From Sphingomonadaceae bacterium (GTDB lineage Bacteria > Pseudomonadota > Alphaproteobacteria > Sphingomonadales > Sphingomonadaceae), in assembly GCA_947472735.1 (NCBI GenBank), contig CANJBY010000020.1:1-35096 (forward strand): DNA of 35,096 nt, written 5' to 3'. The notes under the pieces were generated by a model. The model was not told the DNA's origin. It made no database searches and saw nothing but the letters and a program-made list of their open reading frames with translations. Below are positions 16,495 through 24,257 of the stretch, piece by piece. The position numbers and the translations under genes are program-made. Position 1 is the stretch's first letter. Each line of letters starts with the position of its first letter.

Positions 16495-17007
16495 TCAGGG
16501 CTTGACCGGTTCTGCCGGTTCCGCCGGCGGACCGGAGATGCCTACGACCTTGCGTCGCGCGAAGAGCCAGCGGCCGTTTACCTTGACCAGCTCATCCTCA
16601 TAGCGCGCCACTGACGAAACCTCGATCCGCCCCGTACCGATCGCGGGCACCATGAACATCCCCATCGAGGTGGCACGGGCGCGGTCCGGGCCCAGGATCG
16701 TGATCGCTTCGTTGAACAGCAGGTGGAAGTTGGGTCGCCGCCGGGCCCGTGGACTTTCGGTGAGGATCCGCTCCATCAGCGCGCCGGTTTCGGGGCCCTT
16801 CACTTCTGCCCCGCCGCCAGCGACATAGACGCCGTCGGCGCCGAACAACGCGGAAAACCCTGCAAAATCGCGATTGTCGAGCGTCGATCCGTAAGCCAGC
16901 AACAACTCGTGAATCGCCACCCGGTCAGCCGCTTCGTCCGCCTTGGCGGAGGCGGTGCCGCCCAGCGCCATCGCGAAAATGGCCGCAAGCGATGCCAGCT
17001 TGATCAC
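16495..17007 (-). CDS. exported SnoaL-like protein (third of tandem)
   Basis: A 170-residue SnoaL/NTF2-fold protein with a clear signal peptide (hydrophobic residues about 5-16, cleavage near ASAKA). The fold is marked by the HELLLAYGSTLDNRDFAGF opening helices, FGADGVYV and the closing strand YEDELVKVNGRWLFARRKV. The C-terminus is a short Pro/Glu tail. It is the last gene of a leftward run of five whose start and stop codons overlap; here ATGA at 17007-17004. Together with two neighbours it forms a set of three secreted small proteins of the same fold. It could be an enzyme or a ligand carrier; no catalytic residues can be assigned with confidence. Confidence 0.8.
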   Translation of the reverse strand: MIKLASLAAIFAMALGGTASAKADEAADRVAIHELLLAYGSTLDNRDFAGFSALFGADGVYVAGGGAEVKGPETGALMERILTESPRARRRPNFHLLFNEAITILGPDRARATSMGMFMVPAIGTGRIEVSSVARYEDELVKVNGRWLFARRKVVGISGPPAEPAEPVKP

Positions 17008-17549
17008 TTTCCACCCCTTCTAGCCCGCATGATCGCGCCCCATTCTTCGGGCGTCGGCATGACCGGATTGTCGACCCGCCGCTTGAAGCGCCAGTTCCCG
17101 CTCTCGCGGATCAGTTGATCATCGTAACGCCCCGCGAGCGAGGGGACTAGCCGACCGCCCGGCGCACGCTTGATCAGCAGGTGCCGCGTGTGGGCCACGG
17201 CCGTGTCACCTGAAACACTGACCTCTATGTTGGTGATGATGTGCAGGCTTTCGCGGTTGACGTAATCGGCCGGGGTATTGGGATAGAGTCCGGTCAACAG
17301 CTGCATGATCTCGTCATGGCCTTTGCGCACGAGCGAGCCGTTGATCCATTCGCCGTCGCGGCCGAACAGGCTCGCATATTTCTCGAAATCGCGGTGATCG
17401 AGCGCCCAGCTGTAGTCGATGATGATCCGCCGGATCGCGATCTCGTCCTCGGCCTGCTGGATCTGCGCCTCGAGCACGGAGAGCGGCGGGGCCTTGGCCG
17501 CTGCTGGACTCGCCAGCAAAAACAGCAGCGCAAGCGCCCCGCGCTTCAC
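17004..17549 (-). CDS. exported SnoaL-like protein (second of tandem)
   Basis: A 181-residue SnoaL-like protein with a short signal peptide (MKRGALALLFLLASPAAA) and then the NTF2-like landmarks IDYSWALDHRDFEKYASLFG, DGEWINGS, a central strand ending in HTRHLLIKR, and YDDQLIRESGNWRFKRR. The C-terminal MPTPEEWGAIMRARRG is shared with the next upstream gene (MPTAEEYRRIMQARQG), so the two are close paralogues. Its start overlaps the upstream stop (ATGA, 17549-17546) and its own stop overlaps the next start, implying coupled translation in fixed ratio. A periplasmic role follows from the leader. Reaction unknown. Confidence 0.82.
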   Translation of the reverse strand: MKRGALALLFLLASPAAAKAPPLSVLEAQIQQAEDEIAIRRIIIDYSWALDHRDFEKYASLFGRDGEWINGSLVRKGHDEIMQLLTGLYPNTPADYVNRESLHIITNIEVSVSGDTAVAHTRHLLIKRAPGGRLVPSLAGRYDDQLIRESGNWRFKRRVDNPVMPTPEEWGAIMRARRGGK

Positions 17550-18088
17550 TTGGCGGCGCCCTGCCGGGCCTGCATGATCCGCCGGTATTCCTCGGCGGTG
17601 GGCATCACCGTTTCGGCGAAGCGCTTCTTGATCAGCCAGCGGCCGCCCTGGCGCACCAGCTCGTCATGATAGACCCCGGAAAGGACGGGCGTCGGTTGAC
17701 CCTCCGGCCCACGCGTAACGAACACGTAGCGCGATGTGGCGGTGGCCGTATCGCCGTGCAGATCGACCCGCGGGTTGCTGACGATGTGATAGTTGGCAAG
17801 GTTCGGTACCGGCGAATTGCCGATCATGCCGGTCAGCATGGCGCGGATCGCGTTGCGGCCTTTGTGGCTGCCGCCTTCGTTGGCCCATTCGCCGTCCTCG
17901 GTGAACAGGCCGACATAGCCTTCGATGTCGCGACGGTCGAAGTACCCGGCATAGTCGACCTGGATCCGTTCGATCTTGAGATAGTCTTCAACTCGCTGCA
18001 CGCGCTGGGCAAGGGCAGCTGCATCGGTCTTCGCAATCGCGGTGAGCGGGGACGCCAGCAAGGCCAGCACCAGAATCGCGCGTTTCAT
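17546..18088 (-). CDS. exported SnoaL-like protein (first of tandem)
   Basis: A 180-residue SnoaL-like protein with a signal peptide (MKRAILVLALLASPLTAIA) and the landmarks IQVDYAGYFDRRDIEGY, FTEDGEWANEGG, TSRYVFVTR and YHDELVRQGGRWLIKKR. I placed the start at the ATG at 18088, preceded by AAAGGGAG, because the leader begins there; upstream in-frame codons to 18403 only shadow the two genes before it. Its ATG overlaps the TGA of the 54-aa leader-like gene (ATGA), and its stop overlaps the next SnoaL start. It is most similar to the middle member of the trio. Function unknown. Confidence 0.82.
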   Translation of the reverse strand: MKRAILVLALLASPLTAIAKTDAAALAQRVQRVEDYLKIERIQVDYAGYFDRRDIEGYVGLFTEDGEWANEGGSHKGRNAIRAMLTGMIGNSPVPNLANYHIVSNPRVDLHGDTATATSRYVFVTRGPEGQPTPVLSGVYHDELVRQGGRWLIKKRFAETVMPTAEEYRRIMQARQGAAK

Positions 18089-18249
18089 TGTCCGCTCCCT
18101 TTCGGTTGGGCCTCGATCCGTTCGAACCCGGTCAAGGTCGTCCACTGCTGCTGCGCCGGAGCCGCCGCGGCCGCCGCAATGCGCAGGGCCGGCAGCGTCA
18201 CCAGGCCGGCCAGCACGGCGCGACGGCCGAACCGCCACGCCTGTCCCAT
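18085..18249 (-). CDS. 54-aa twin-arginine leader-like small protein
   Basis: This short gene is easily overlooked. It encodes 54 residues beginning MGQAWRFGRRAVLAGL: a twin-arginine pair, then a hydrophobic stretch (VLAGLVTLPALRIA), an Ala-rich AAAAAAPA cleavage-like segment and a polar tail of about 25 residues. It resembles a Tat signal peptide with almost no mature domain. Its ATG overlaps the TGA of the upstream decarboxylase-like gene (TGATG, 18251-18247) and its TGA overlaps the ATG of the SnoaL gene (ATGA, 18088-18085), so both ends are locked into the operon, and it encodes the AAAGGGAG ribosome site of the next gene. It may be a real exported micro-protein, a relic of a longer Tat protein, or a coupling peptide. 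Confidence 0.6.
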   Translation of the reverse strand: MGQAWRFGRRAVLAGLVTLPALRIAAAAAAPAQQQWTTLTGFERIEAQPKGSGQ

Positions 18250-18812
18250 CAATCGAAGTCCGGATCGTGCGGCACGTCGTAATCAAGCTCCGCGCCGGCG
18301 GTGTTGAGGAACATGCCCAGCAGGCAGAAGTGCCCGCAGCACAGGATCGCGTCGATGCACTGTTCTTCGGTAAAGTGGCTGGAAAGCGCGTCCCAGACCG
18401 CATCGGTGAGGTTGAAGTTCTTCACCAGCTGGTCCGCCGCCCGGATCAGCGAGAGATCCGCCGCGCTCCAGTTGTGCTCACTCTCCGGGCGCTTGATCGC
18501 CGCCATCTCGGCATCGCTCAATCCGGCTTTCTGGCCGTAGGAAATGTGCCGTGACCAGACGTAAGGAGCCTTGATCTGCCAGGCGGTCCGCATCGCGACG
18601 ATCTCGCGTTCGCGCTCGTGCAGCGCGTTCTTGTCGATCATCACGTAAGTCGCCCAGACTCGGAATGCGGCCAGGGCGCGGGGGTGACGCACAAAGATGC
18701 GCGACACGTTGAAGTCCGCCTTCATTGCCCGGAAAGGGCCGATCACTTCTTCCTGCGCGGCATTGAGCTGTTCGTCGCGCAGCGGTGGCATACGCACCTT
18801 CTGTTTCGCCAT
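18249..18812 (-). CDS. carboxymuconolactone decarboxylase-like (AhpD-fold) protein
   Basis: A 187-residue all-helical protein of the carboxymuconolactone decarboxylase/AhpD fold. The core runs REREIVAMRTAWQIKAPYVWSRH, then GLSDAEMAAIKRPE and a second helical repeat up to CIDAILCCGHFCLLGMFLNTAG. The CxxC peroxidatic pair of AhpD is absent at the usual place (Ala-Trp-Gln-Ile instead), so a peroxidase role is unlikely; the decarboxylase-like group is preferred. The ATG at 18812 follows GGGGAGA. It is the second gene of the cupin-led leftward operon, after a hairpin in the gap, and its stop overlaps the start of the small Tat-like gene. Substrate unknown. Confidence 0.82.
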   Translation of the reverse strand: MAKQKVRMPPLRDEQLNAAQEEVIGPFRAMKADFNVSRIFVRHPRALAAFRVWATYVMIDKNALHEREREIVAMRTAWQIKAPYVWSRHISYGQKAGLSDAEMAAIKRPESEHNWSAADLSLIRAADQLVKNFNLTDAVWDALSSHFTEEQCIDAILCCGHFCLLGMFLNTAGAELDYDVPHDPDFD

Positions 18813-18836
18813 GTCTCTCCCCTTCTCCCCGTAGGG

Positions 18837-18868
18837 CCGGTGCCGGCGCTCTCCCTGGCCGGCACCGG
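18837..18868 (-). repeat. 10-bp stem hairpin between cupin and decarboxylase-like genes
   Basis: CCGGTGCCGG (18837-18846) and CCGGCACCGG (18859-18868) form a perfect 10-bp stem with a 12-base loop, 12 bp past the cupin stop and 24 bp before the next start. No T run follows in the leftward direction, so it is more likely an mRNA stabiliser or processing site that sets different levels for the cupin and downstream genes than a terminator. Confidence 0.55.
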
Positions 18869-18880
18869 AATCTGATGTGC

Positions 18881-19798
18881 TTATGCTTCGGCGGCTTGCG
18901 GCAAAGGATACTCGTCGCCATTCTTGACCCAGCCGTCCTGCAACGAGAAATCGAGGCGGGGCGGCGAGAAGATATCGGCAAGGCGGTTGTTCTCGGGCGC
19001 CATGCTGACCGATGTGTGAATCACACGGGCCGGGATCATCGTTGCGGAGGGATTGCCGACCACCGGGTGTTGATCCTCCCGCCAGTCATTGCGATCGAGC
19101 CCCCAGGGCCAGCGCATGTGGTGCAGGAACTCCCCGCCCATCACCAGCGAGCATTGCTCGAAGCTGTCGTGGCTGTGCGGAGACATCTTGGTGATGTCGC
19201 GCGGACCGCCCGGCGGGGGGAAGTTGAGCATGATCGTGGTGCAGCGCCAGATCGGGCCGACCTTGCCGGGCTCACGCTCCTTCTGCATGTCATAGACCCG
19301 CAGCTTGAAGCCCGATGGGGGCTCGGGCCAGGGCTGGAACGCCGGAATTGCCGGGTCATGTTCGGCATAGGTATCGTTGTTGGTGCACTTGTTGCACAGG
19401 TCGTCCGACTGAGTGGTGAACAACCGCACCACGCGTCCGCCTTGGGGCAGCACGATTTCGCTGTCGCCCGGCGGGACGATGATCACGTTATGGCCGGGGC
19501 CGCTCTTGGTCTCGCCCTTGGCAGTGGCCTCCCACGGGGTGTTCTCGTCGGCCAGCACGATCATGTACTCGTCGACCTGGCCTTGGCGCGAGAAGCGCCC
19601 GCCGGGAGCGGCGTCGATGTAGTTGACGATCAAGTTCTGGCCGCGGGTGTACCAGCTCTTGCCGTTGGCATCGCTGTCGACCGGGGGGTCCTGGTAGTAG
19701 AGGCCGTAGCTCGGCTGGGTGGTGGTGGTGCCGGTCCCGGTGCTGGTCGAAGAGGCCATCCTCGAGCGAGGGTCGGACTTGTCGTAAGTTGCTGCCAT
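18881..19798 (-). CDS. cupin-fold protein
   Basis: A 305-residue protein with cupin character. The second half holds a likely metal site, HSHDSFEQCSLVMGGEF (His, His, Glu in the first cupin motif), and PARVIHTS supplies the second-motif His. The first half has a cupin-like strand set around GGRFSRQGQVDEYMIVL and NVIIVPPGD but lacks the His residues, so it is probably a bicupin with one degenerate domain. The ATG at 19798 lies after GGGAGAA; an upstream in-frame start at 19843 is poorer. The N-terminus has an unusual Ser/Thr/Gly-rich run (STSTGTGTTTT). It leads the leftward operon under operator D. It may be a dioxygenase or isomerase; no specific family recognised. Confidence 0.75.
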   Translation of the reverse strand: MAATYDKSDPRSRMASSTSTGTGTTTTQPSYGLYYQDPPVDSDANGKSWYTRGQNLIVNYIDAAPGGRFSRQGQVDEYMIVLADENTPWEATAKGETKSGPGHNVIIVPPGDSEIVLPQGGRVVRLFTTQSDDLCNKCTNNDTYAEHDPAIPAFQPWPEPPSGFKLRVYDMQKEREPGKVGPIWRCTTIMLNFPPPGGPRDITKMSPHSHDSFEQCSLVMGGEFLHHMRWPWGLDRNDWREDQHPVVGNPSATMIPARVIHTSVSMAPENNRLADIFSPPRLDFSLQDGWVKNGDEYPLPQAAEA

Positions 19799-19843
19799 TA
19801 GCGAGGTTCTCCCAAAGGACGGCCCGGTACATTGCCGGCCCAA

Positions 19844-19863
19844 TTACATAACATGATAAGTAA
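19844..19863 (-). promoter_or_regulatory. operator D, 20-bp palindrome
   Basis: The 20-bp TTAC-wTAw-CATG-wTAw-GTAA dyad (CATG at 19852-19855) is the longest symmetric copy of the regulon site; 16 of 20 positions are symmetric about the centre. It lies 46 bp upstream of the cupin start and overlaps the -10 box of the promoter at 19857-19886. Confidence 0.65.
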
Positions 19864-19886
19864 GCAGTCCGGACGAGTCGAGTCAA
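19857..19886 (-). promoter_or_regulatory. promoter of the cupin-SnoaL operon
   Basis: Reading left, TTGACT (19886-19881), an 18-bp spacer and TACTTA (19862-19857) lead directly into TCATG of operator D, repeating the geometry seen at operators A and B. The -10 match is modest. Confidence 0.5.
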
Positions 19887-19907
19887 CGCGTCTCGTTGCG
19901 ATCACGC

Positions 19908-20789
19908 TCAACCGATCCGATGGTTGCTGAGCAGTTCCACCCCCTGAACCAGCGCAGAGTGATCCGCCTGACCCAGGCCATTGGCATCGCACACCGCCAT
20001 CAGCTGTGCGGTGGCTGCGGTATTGGGCAGCGCAACCGAAAGCGCTCGTGCGGCATTGAGCGCCAGGTTCAAGTCCTTGCGGTGCAGCGCAATGCGGAAG
20101 CCCGGGTCGAACGTCCGCTTGGTCATGCGTTCGCCGTGCACGTCGAGGATTCGCGAAGACGCGAACCCGCCCTGCAGCGCCTGCCGGACCTTTTCGGGAT
20201 CCGCACCGGCCTTGGAAGCGAAGACCAGCGCCTCGGCCACGGCGGCAATGTTCAGCGCGACAATGATCTGGTTGGAAACCTTGGCGATCTGTCCGCAGCC
20301 AACTTCGCCGACGCGGGTGATGTTCTTGCCCATCAGCTCGAACAGCGGCATCGCCTCTGCAACGTCTTCCTCGCTTCCGCCGACCATGATCGAGAGGCTC
20401 GCCGCCTTGGCGCCAACTTCACCCCCCGAAACCGGCGCGTCGACATAGCGCCCGCCGACCGCTGCCACCCGCCTGGCGAAATCCTGTGTTGCGACCGGGT
20501 CAATCGAGCTCATGTCGATCACCAGCGTACCCGGCTTGAGTCCGGCGACGATCCCGCTCGTCCCAAACAGTGCGCCCTCGACGTCGGGCGTATCGGGCAG
20601 CATCAGGATCACGACGTCCGAACCGGCTGCCAGTTCCTGCGCGTTGGCGCAGGCCCTGGCGCCGCCGGCAACCAGTTCCTCGGGCAGTGGGGAGCGGTGC
20701 TGGACCAGCAGCAGCGCGTGCCCTGCGGCCTGCAAGTGCCCGGCCATAGGGCGCCCCATGATACCGGTGCCTAGAAAACCAACGATCAT
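19908..20789 (-). CDS. garR: tartronate-semialdehyde reductase / 3-hydroxyisobutyrate dehydrogenase family
   Basis: A 293-residue beta-hydroxyacid dehydrogenase, most like 2-hydroxy-3-oxopropionate (tartronate semialdehyde) reductase, which makes D-glycerate with NAD(P)H. Visible are the Rossmann motif GFLGTGIMGRPMA at the N-terminus, the substrate-binding DAPVSGGEVGA, and the catalytic Lys region VGCGQIAKVSNQ. The ATG at 20789, seven bases after CGGAG, gives the family-typical start; a TTG 21 bases upstream is less likely. It lies 21 bp after the hydroxypyruvate isomerase gene in the same leftward operon, the hyi-glxR pairing known from glyoxylate metabolism. No glyoxylate carboligase is in the window, so its aldehyde may come from an aldolase or the isomerase. 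A 3-hydroxyisobutyrate role cannot be excluded. Confidence 0.85.
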   Translation of the reverse strand: MIVGFLGTGIMGRPMAGHLQAAGHALLLVQHRSPLPEELVAGGARACANAQELAAGSDVVILMLPDTPDVEGALFGTSGIVAGLKPGTLVIDMSSIDPVATQDFARRVAAVGGRYVDAPVSGGEVGAKAASLSIMVGGSEEDVAEAMPLFELMGKNITRVGEVGCGQIAKVSNQIIVALNIAAVAEALVFASKAGADPEKVRQALQGGFASSRILDVHGERMTKRTFDPGFRIALHRKDLNLALNAARALSVALPNTAATAQLMAVCDANGLGQADHSALVQGVELLSNHRIG

Positions 20790-20810
20790 TACAAACTCCG
20801 TGTCGTTCAA

Positions 20811-21590
<780 letters not shown>

Positions 21591-21769
21591 GGCGGGCTCC
21601 GCTGAAAATCCGGATGATGTTGGCAGCGCCGCGCTCAAAGGCAGCCGATCCGACCTTTCGGCAGCACCCAACCCCCGGTTTACGTAGCGTTTTACACACA
21701 ATGGCCGAACTGCTAGGCGCGTCAAGCCTAGAGCAGCCGATCTACTGCAAGATTTCCGGAGCAATCAAG

Positions 21770-22729
21770 ATGGACGTCCTCCTGACCCGCCAGTGGCCCG
21801 CCGAGGCCGAGGCGGCGTTCACCGATCGCTTTGCCGCCACCCTTTCCAGCACGGATGCACCGCTTGGGCAGGACGAGCTGCGCGAAGCACTGGGCCGCTA
21901 TGACGTGATCTGCCCGACCGTCAGCGACAAACTTCCGGCAGCGCTATTCGAGGGTGCGCAGATCCGGACCAAACTGATCGCCAACTACGGCGTAGGCTTT
22001 GAGCATATCGACATCGAAGCCTGCAAGCGCCACGGCATCATGGTCAGCAACACCCCCGGCGTTCTGACCGATGCGACTGCCGAACTGGCGCTGACCTTGA
22101 TGCTGATGGTCGCCCGCCGCACACCGGAGGGACTTCATGAAGCCGAAGACGGGACCTGGACCGGCTGGCGCCCGACGCATCTGGTTGGCACCTCGCTGGC
22201 CGGCAAGGTGCTGGGCCTTGTTGGCTATGGCAAGATCGCGCGATCACTCGCGGTGAAAGCCCATGCCGCGCTTGGCATGCGGATCGCCTGTTATGCCCGC
22301 CGCCCGGTTACAGTCGAGCATGGCGAGCCCGCAGTGGAACAGGCCGCATCGCTGGAAGAACTGCTGGCGATCTCGGACGTGGTCTCGCTCCACATTCCGG
22401 GTGGAGCTGAAACCAACGGCATGATCGGCAAAGCGGAGCTCACCACGATGAAGCCGGGTTCGATCCTGATCAACACCGCGCGCGGCACCGTGGTCGATCA
22501 CGCCGCGCTGGTGATTGCACTGAAGTCAGGCCACCTCGGCGGCGCCGGGCTCGATGTCTATCCGGCCGAACCGGCAATCCCGGAAGGGCTTGTCGGCTTG
22601 CCCAACGTAACGCTCCTGCCGCATCTGGGGAGTGCCACGCGCGAGACGCGGATCGGCATGGGACTGCGGGTTCTGGCCAATGTGGAAGCCTTCGCAAAAG
22701 GCGAGGAGCTGCCCGACAGGGTATGCTGA
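21770..22729 (+). CDS. D-isomer-specific 2-hydroxyacid dehydrogenase (glyoxylate/hydroxypyruvate reductase-like)
   Basis: A 319-residue NAD(P)-dependent dehydrogenase of the D-2-hydroxyacid family. It carries the nucleotide-binding GLVGYGKIARSLA (last Gly of the motif replaced by Ala), ANYGVGFEHID, the catalytic Arg in NTARG, Glu in LDVYPAEP and His in LPHLGSAT. The basic CYARRP after the second strand favours NADPH. The ATG at 21770 has CCGGAG ten bases before. It is divergent from hyi and most simply reduces glyoxylate or hydroxypyruvate to glycolate or glycerate. It ends 8 bp before the convergent MarR gene. Confidence 0.88.
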   Translation: MDVLLTRQWPAEAEAAFTDRFAATLSSTDAPLGQDELREALGRYDVICPTVSDKLPAALFEGAQIRTKLIANYGVGFEHIDIEACKRHGIMVSNTPGVLTDATAELALTLMLMVARRTPEGLHEAEDGTWTGWRPTHLVGTSLAGKVLGLVGYGKIARSLAVKAHAALGMRIACYARRPVTVEHGEPAVEQAASLEELLAISDVVSLHIPGGAETNGMIGKAELTTMKPGSILINTARGTVVDHAALVIALKSGHLGGAGLDVYPAEPAIPEGLVGLPNVTLLPHLGSATRETRIGMGLRVLANVEAFAKGEELPDRVC

Positions 22730-22737
22730 GCCGCAAT

Positions 22738-23271
22738 CTATTCCGGGTCCGCCGGCCCCGCTTCGCGGTGGATTGCCGCAAGGAACCGATCGACCGCCGC
22801 CGTGGCAGCAATCAGTTCGGCATCGCTCAGTTCCGCAAGGACCCGGTGCCGTTCGGGATCGAGCACGGCCTTGGTCTTGCGGAAGACATCGTGCCCCTTG
22901 TCAGTCAACTGGATGATCCGGGAACGACCGTCTTCCGGGTTTTCGATCTTCTCGATCAGGCCGTCTGCCTCAAGATTTCCCAGCGTGCGCACCAGCGTCG
23001 GCCAGCGCACACCGAGGCGTTCGGCCAGCATCACCGTTGTCACGGGCGGTTCGGAAAAGCTGATGGCATGCAGCGTCTGCCAGCGTGCGCGGGTTTGTCC
23101 GGTGGCGCGCTGAATTGCCCGGTCGATGTACTGGATCCAGCGCCGCGTGCCGAGAATCAGCTTGCGCGAGAAGATGAACTCGATGGTCTCGCGGGCATCG
23201 TCCGGATAGTAATCCGAAAAACGCGGCGCGAGATATTGGAACGGGTCGTGAGGGGGGTCCGGATCGTTCAT
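22738..23271 (-). CDS. MarR family transcriptional regulator
   Basis: A 177-residue MarR-type winged-helix protein. The DNA-binding part comprises QTRARWQTLHAISF, VTTVMLAERLGVRWPTLVRTLGNLEADGLI (recognition helix around WPTLVRTL) and the wing NPEDGRSRIIQLTDKG. The first 40 residues are an acidic, aromatic N-terminal extension. The start is taken at the ATG at 23271 after GGGAAC; an in-frame ATG at 23307 is possible. It is divergent from the glycerate kinase gene with about 100 bp between, the common place for a local regulator of glycerate metabolism. It is also a second candidate for binding the five-copy operator, though no such site lies beside it. Confidence 0.88.
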   Translation of the reverse strand: MNDPDPPHDPFQYLAPRFSDYYPDDARETIEFIFSRKLILGTRRWIQYIDRAIQRATGQTRARWQTLHAISFSEPPVTTVMLAERLGVRWPTLVRTLGNLEADGLIEKIENPEDGRSRIIQLTDKGHDVFRKTKAVLDPERHRVLAELSDAELIAATAAVDRFLAAIHREAGPADPE

Positions 23272-23375
23272 CGCGTTCCCGACAGCGTGAAGAGGAAAAG
23301 CCTGCATGGCACCATTCGCCTCGCTTGCCAATCTGCCCGTCATCTGGCTTCCACCGCCGCGAAAGGAGCCGGACT

Positions 23376-24257
23376 TTGAGCGCTGAACCATGGCACGCAT
23401 TGATCGCTGCAGAGCGTCTGCCGGAAAGCTACGCCAAGATCGTGGAGCGCTGGTGGATCCCGATGGCAGAACACATTGCCGACAGCGCTCGCGCCAGGCG
23501 GCAGAAGCCGCTGTTCGTCGGCGTATCCGGGGCACAGGGCAGCGGCAAATCGACGGTCTGCCGTTTCCTGGCGGAACTTCTGTCCGAGCGCGGCTTGCGC
23601 TGCGTCACGCTCTCGCTCGACGATTTTTACCTGACCCACGCCCAGCGGCAGGCGCTTGCTGAGACGGTGCACCCGTTGCTGGCGACACGAGGGGTGCCCG
23701 GCACGCACGACGTCCGGCTGATGGAGCAGGCGTTCGATGCGTTCCAGCAGCGCGAAAGCGAGTTTATCCGCCTGCCGCGGTTCGACAAGGCGCAGGACGA
23801 CCGGGCCGCACCGGATAGCTGGCATCAAACCGCAACCGATGCCGATATCGTGCTGTTCGAAGGCTGGTGTGTCGGCGCCGAGGCGCAGGACCACGACGCG
23901 CTATCCCGCCCGATCAACGCGCTGGAGCGGCTGGAGGATGCCGACGGGCGCTGGCGCGAATATGTCAACGCGGCGCTCGCGGGCCCTTACGCCGCTCTGT
24001 TCGGACGGCTGGATCTGCTCGTCGCGCTGCTCCCGCCGGACTTTGCATCCGTCCGTGCCAATCGCGCCCTGCAGGAAAGCAAACTTGCGGCCGGCGACGG
24101 ACCGGACCGCCGCATGGATTCAGCGGCGCTAGATCGCTTCCTCGCGCATTACGAGCGGATTACCCTCGCACTGATGGACAGCCTGCCGCAGCGGGCGGAC
24201 ATCGTCGTGCGGTTGGGTCCGGGGCAGGAAATCCTGTCGCTGACCGCGAAGGACTAG
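23376..24257 (+). CDS. D-glycerate 3-kinase-like P-loop kinase
   Basis: A 293-residue P-loop kinase of the plant/cyanobacterial-type D-glycerate 3-kinase family (related to phosphoribulokinase and uridine kinase folds), which makes 3-phosphoglycerate. Visible: Walker A GVSGAQGSGKST at residues 49-60 (K58), SLDDFYLT, RGVPGTHD, and the Walker B-like LFEGWCVGA. A TTG start at 23376 lies seven bases after AAGGAG; nothing better is in frame, and the N-terminus then fits the family. It completes a route from hydroxypyruvate/tartronate semialdehyde through glycerate to glycolysis with hyi and garR. Its last codon overlaps the stop of the convergent FAD oxidoreductase (shared CTAG at 24254-24257). 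Confidence 0.87.
   Translation: MSAEPWHALIAAERLPESYAKIVERWWIPMAEHIADSARARRQKPLFVGVSGAQGSGKSTVCRFLAELLSERGLRCVTLSLDDFYLTHAQRQALAETVHPLLATRGVPGTHDVRLMEQAFDAFQQRESEFIRLPRFDKAQDDRAAPDSWHQTATDADIVLFEGWCVGAEAQDHDALSRPINALERLEDADGRWREYVNAALAGPYAALFGRLDLLVALLPPDFASVRANRALQESKLAAGDGPDRRMDSAALDRFLAHYERITLALMDSLPQRADIVVRLGPGQEILSLTAKD

Noticed and set aside
18089..18403. N-terminal extension of the first exported SnoaL protein
   Set aside because: It would bury the signal peptide and overlaps the decarboxylase-like and Tat-like genes in another frame.
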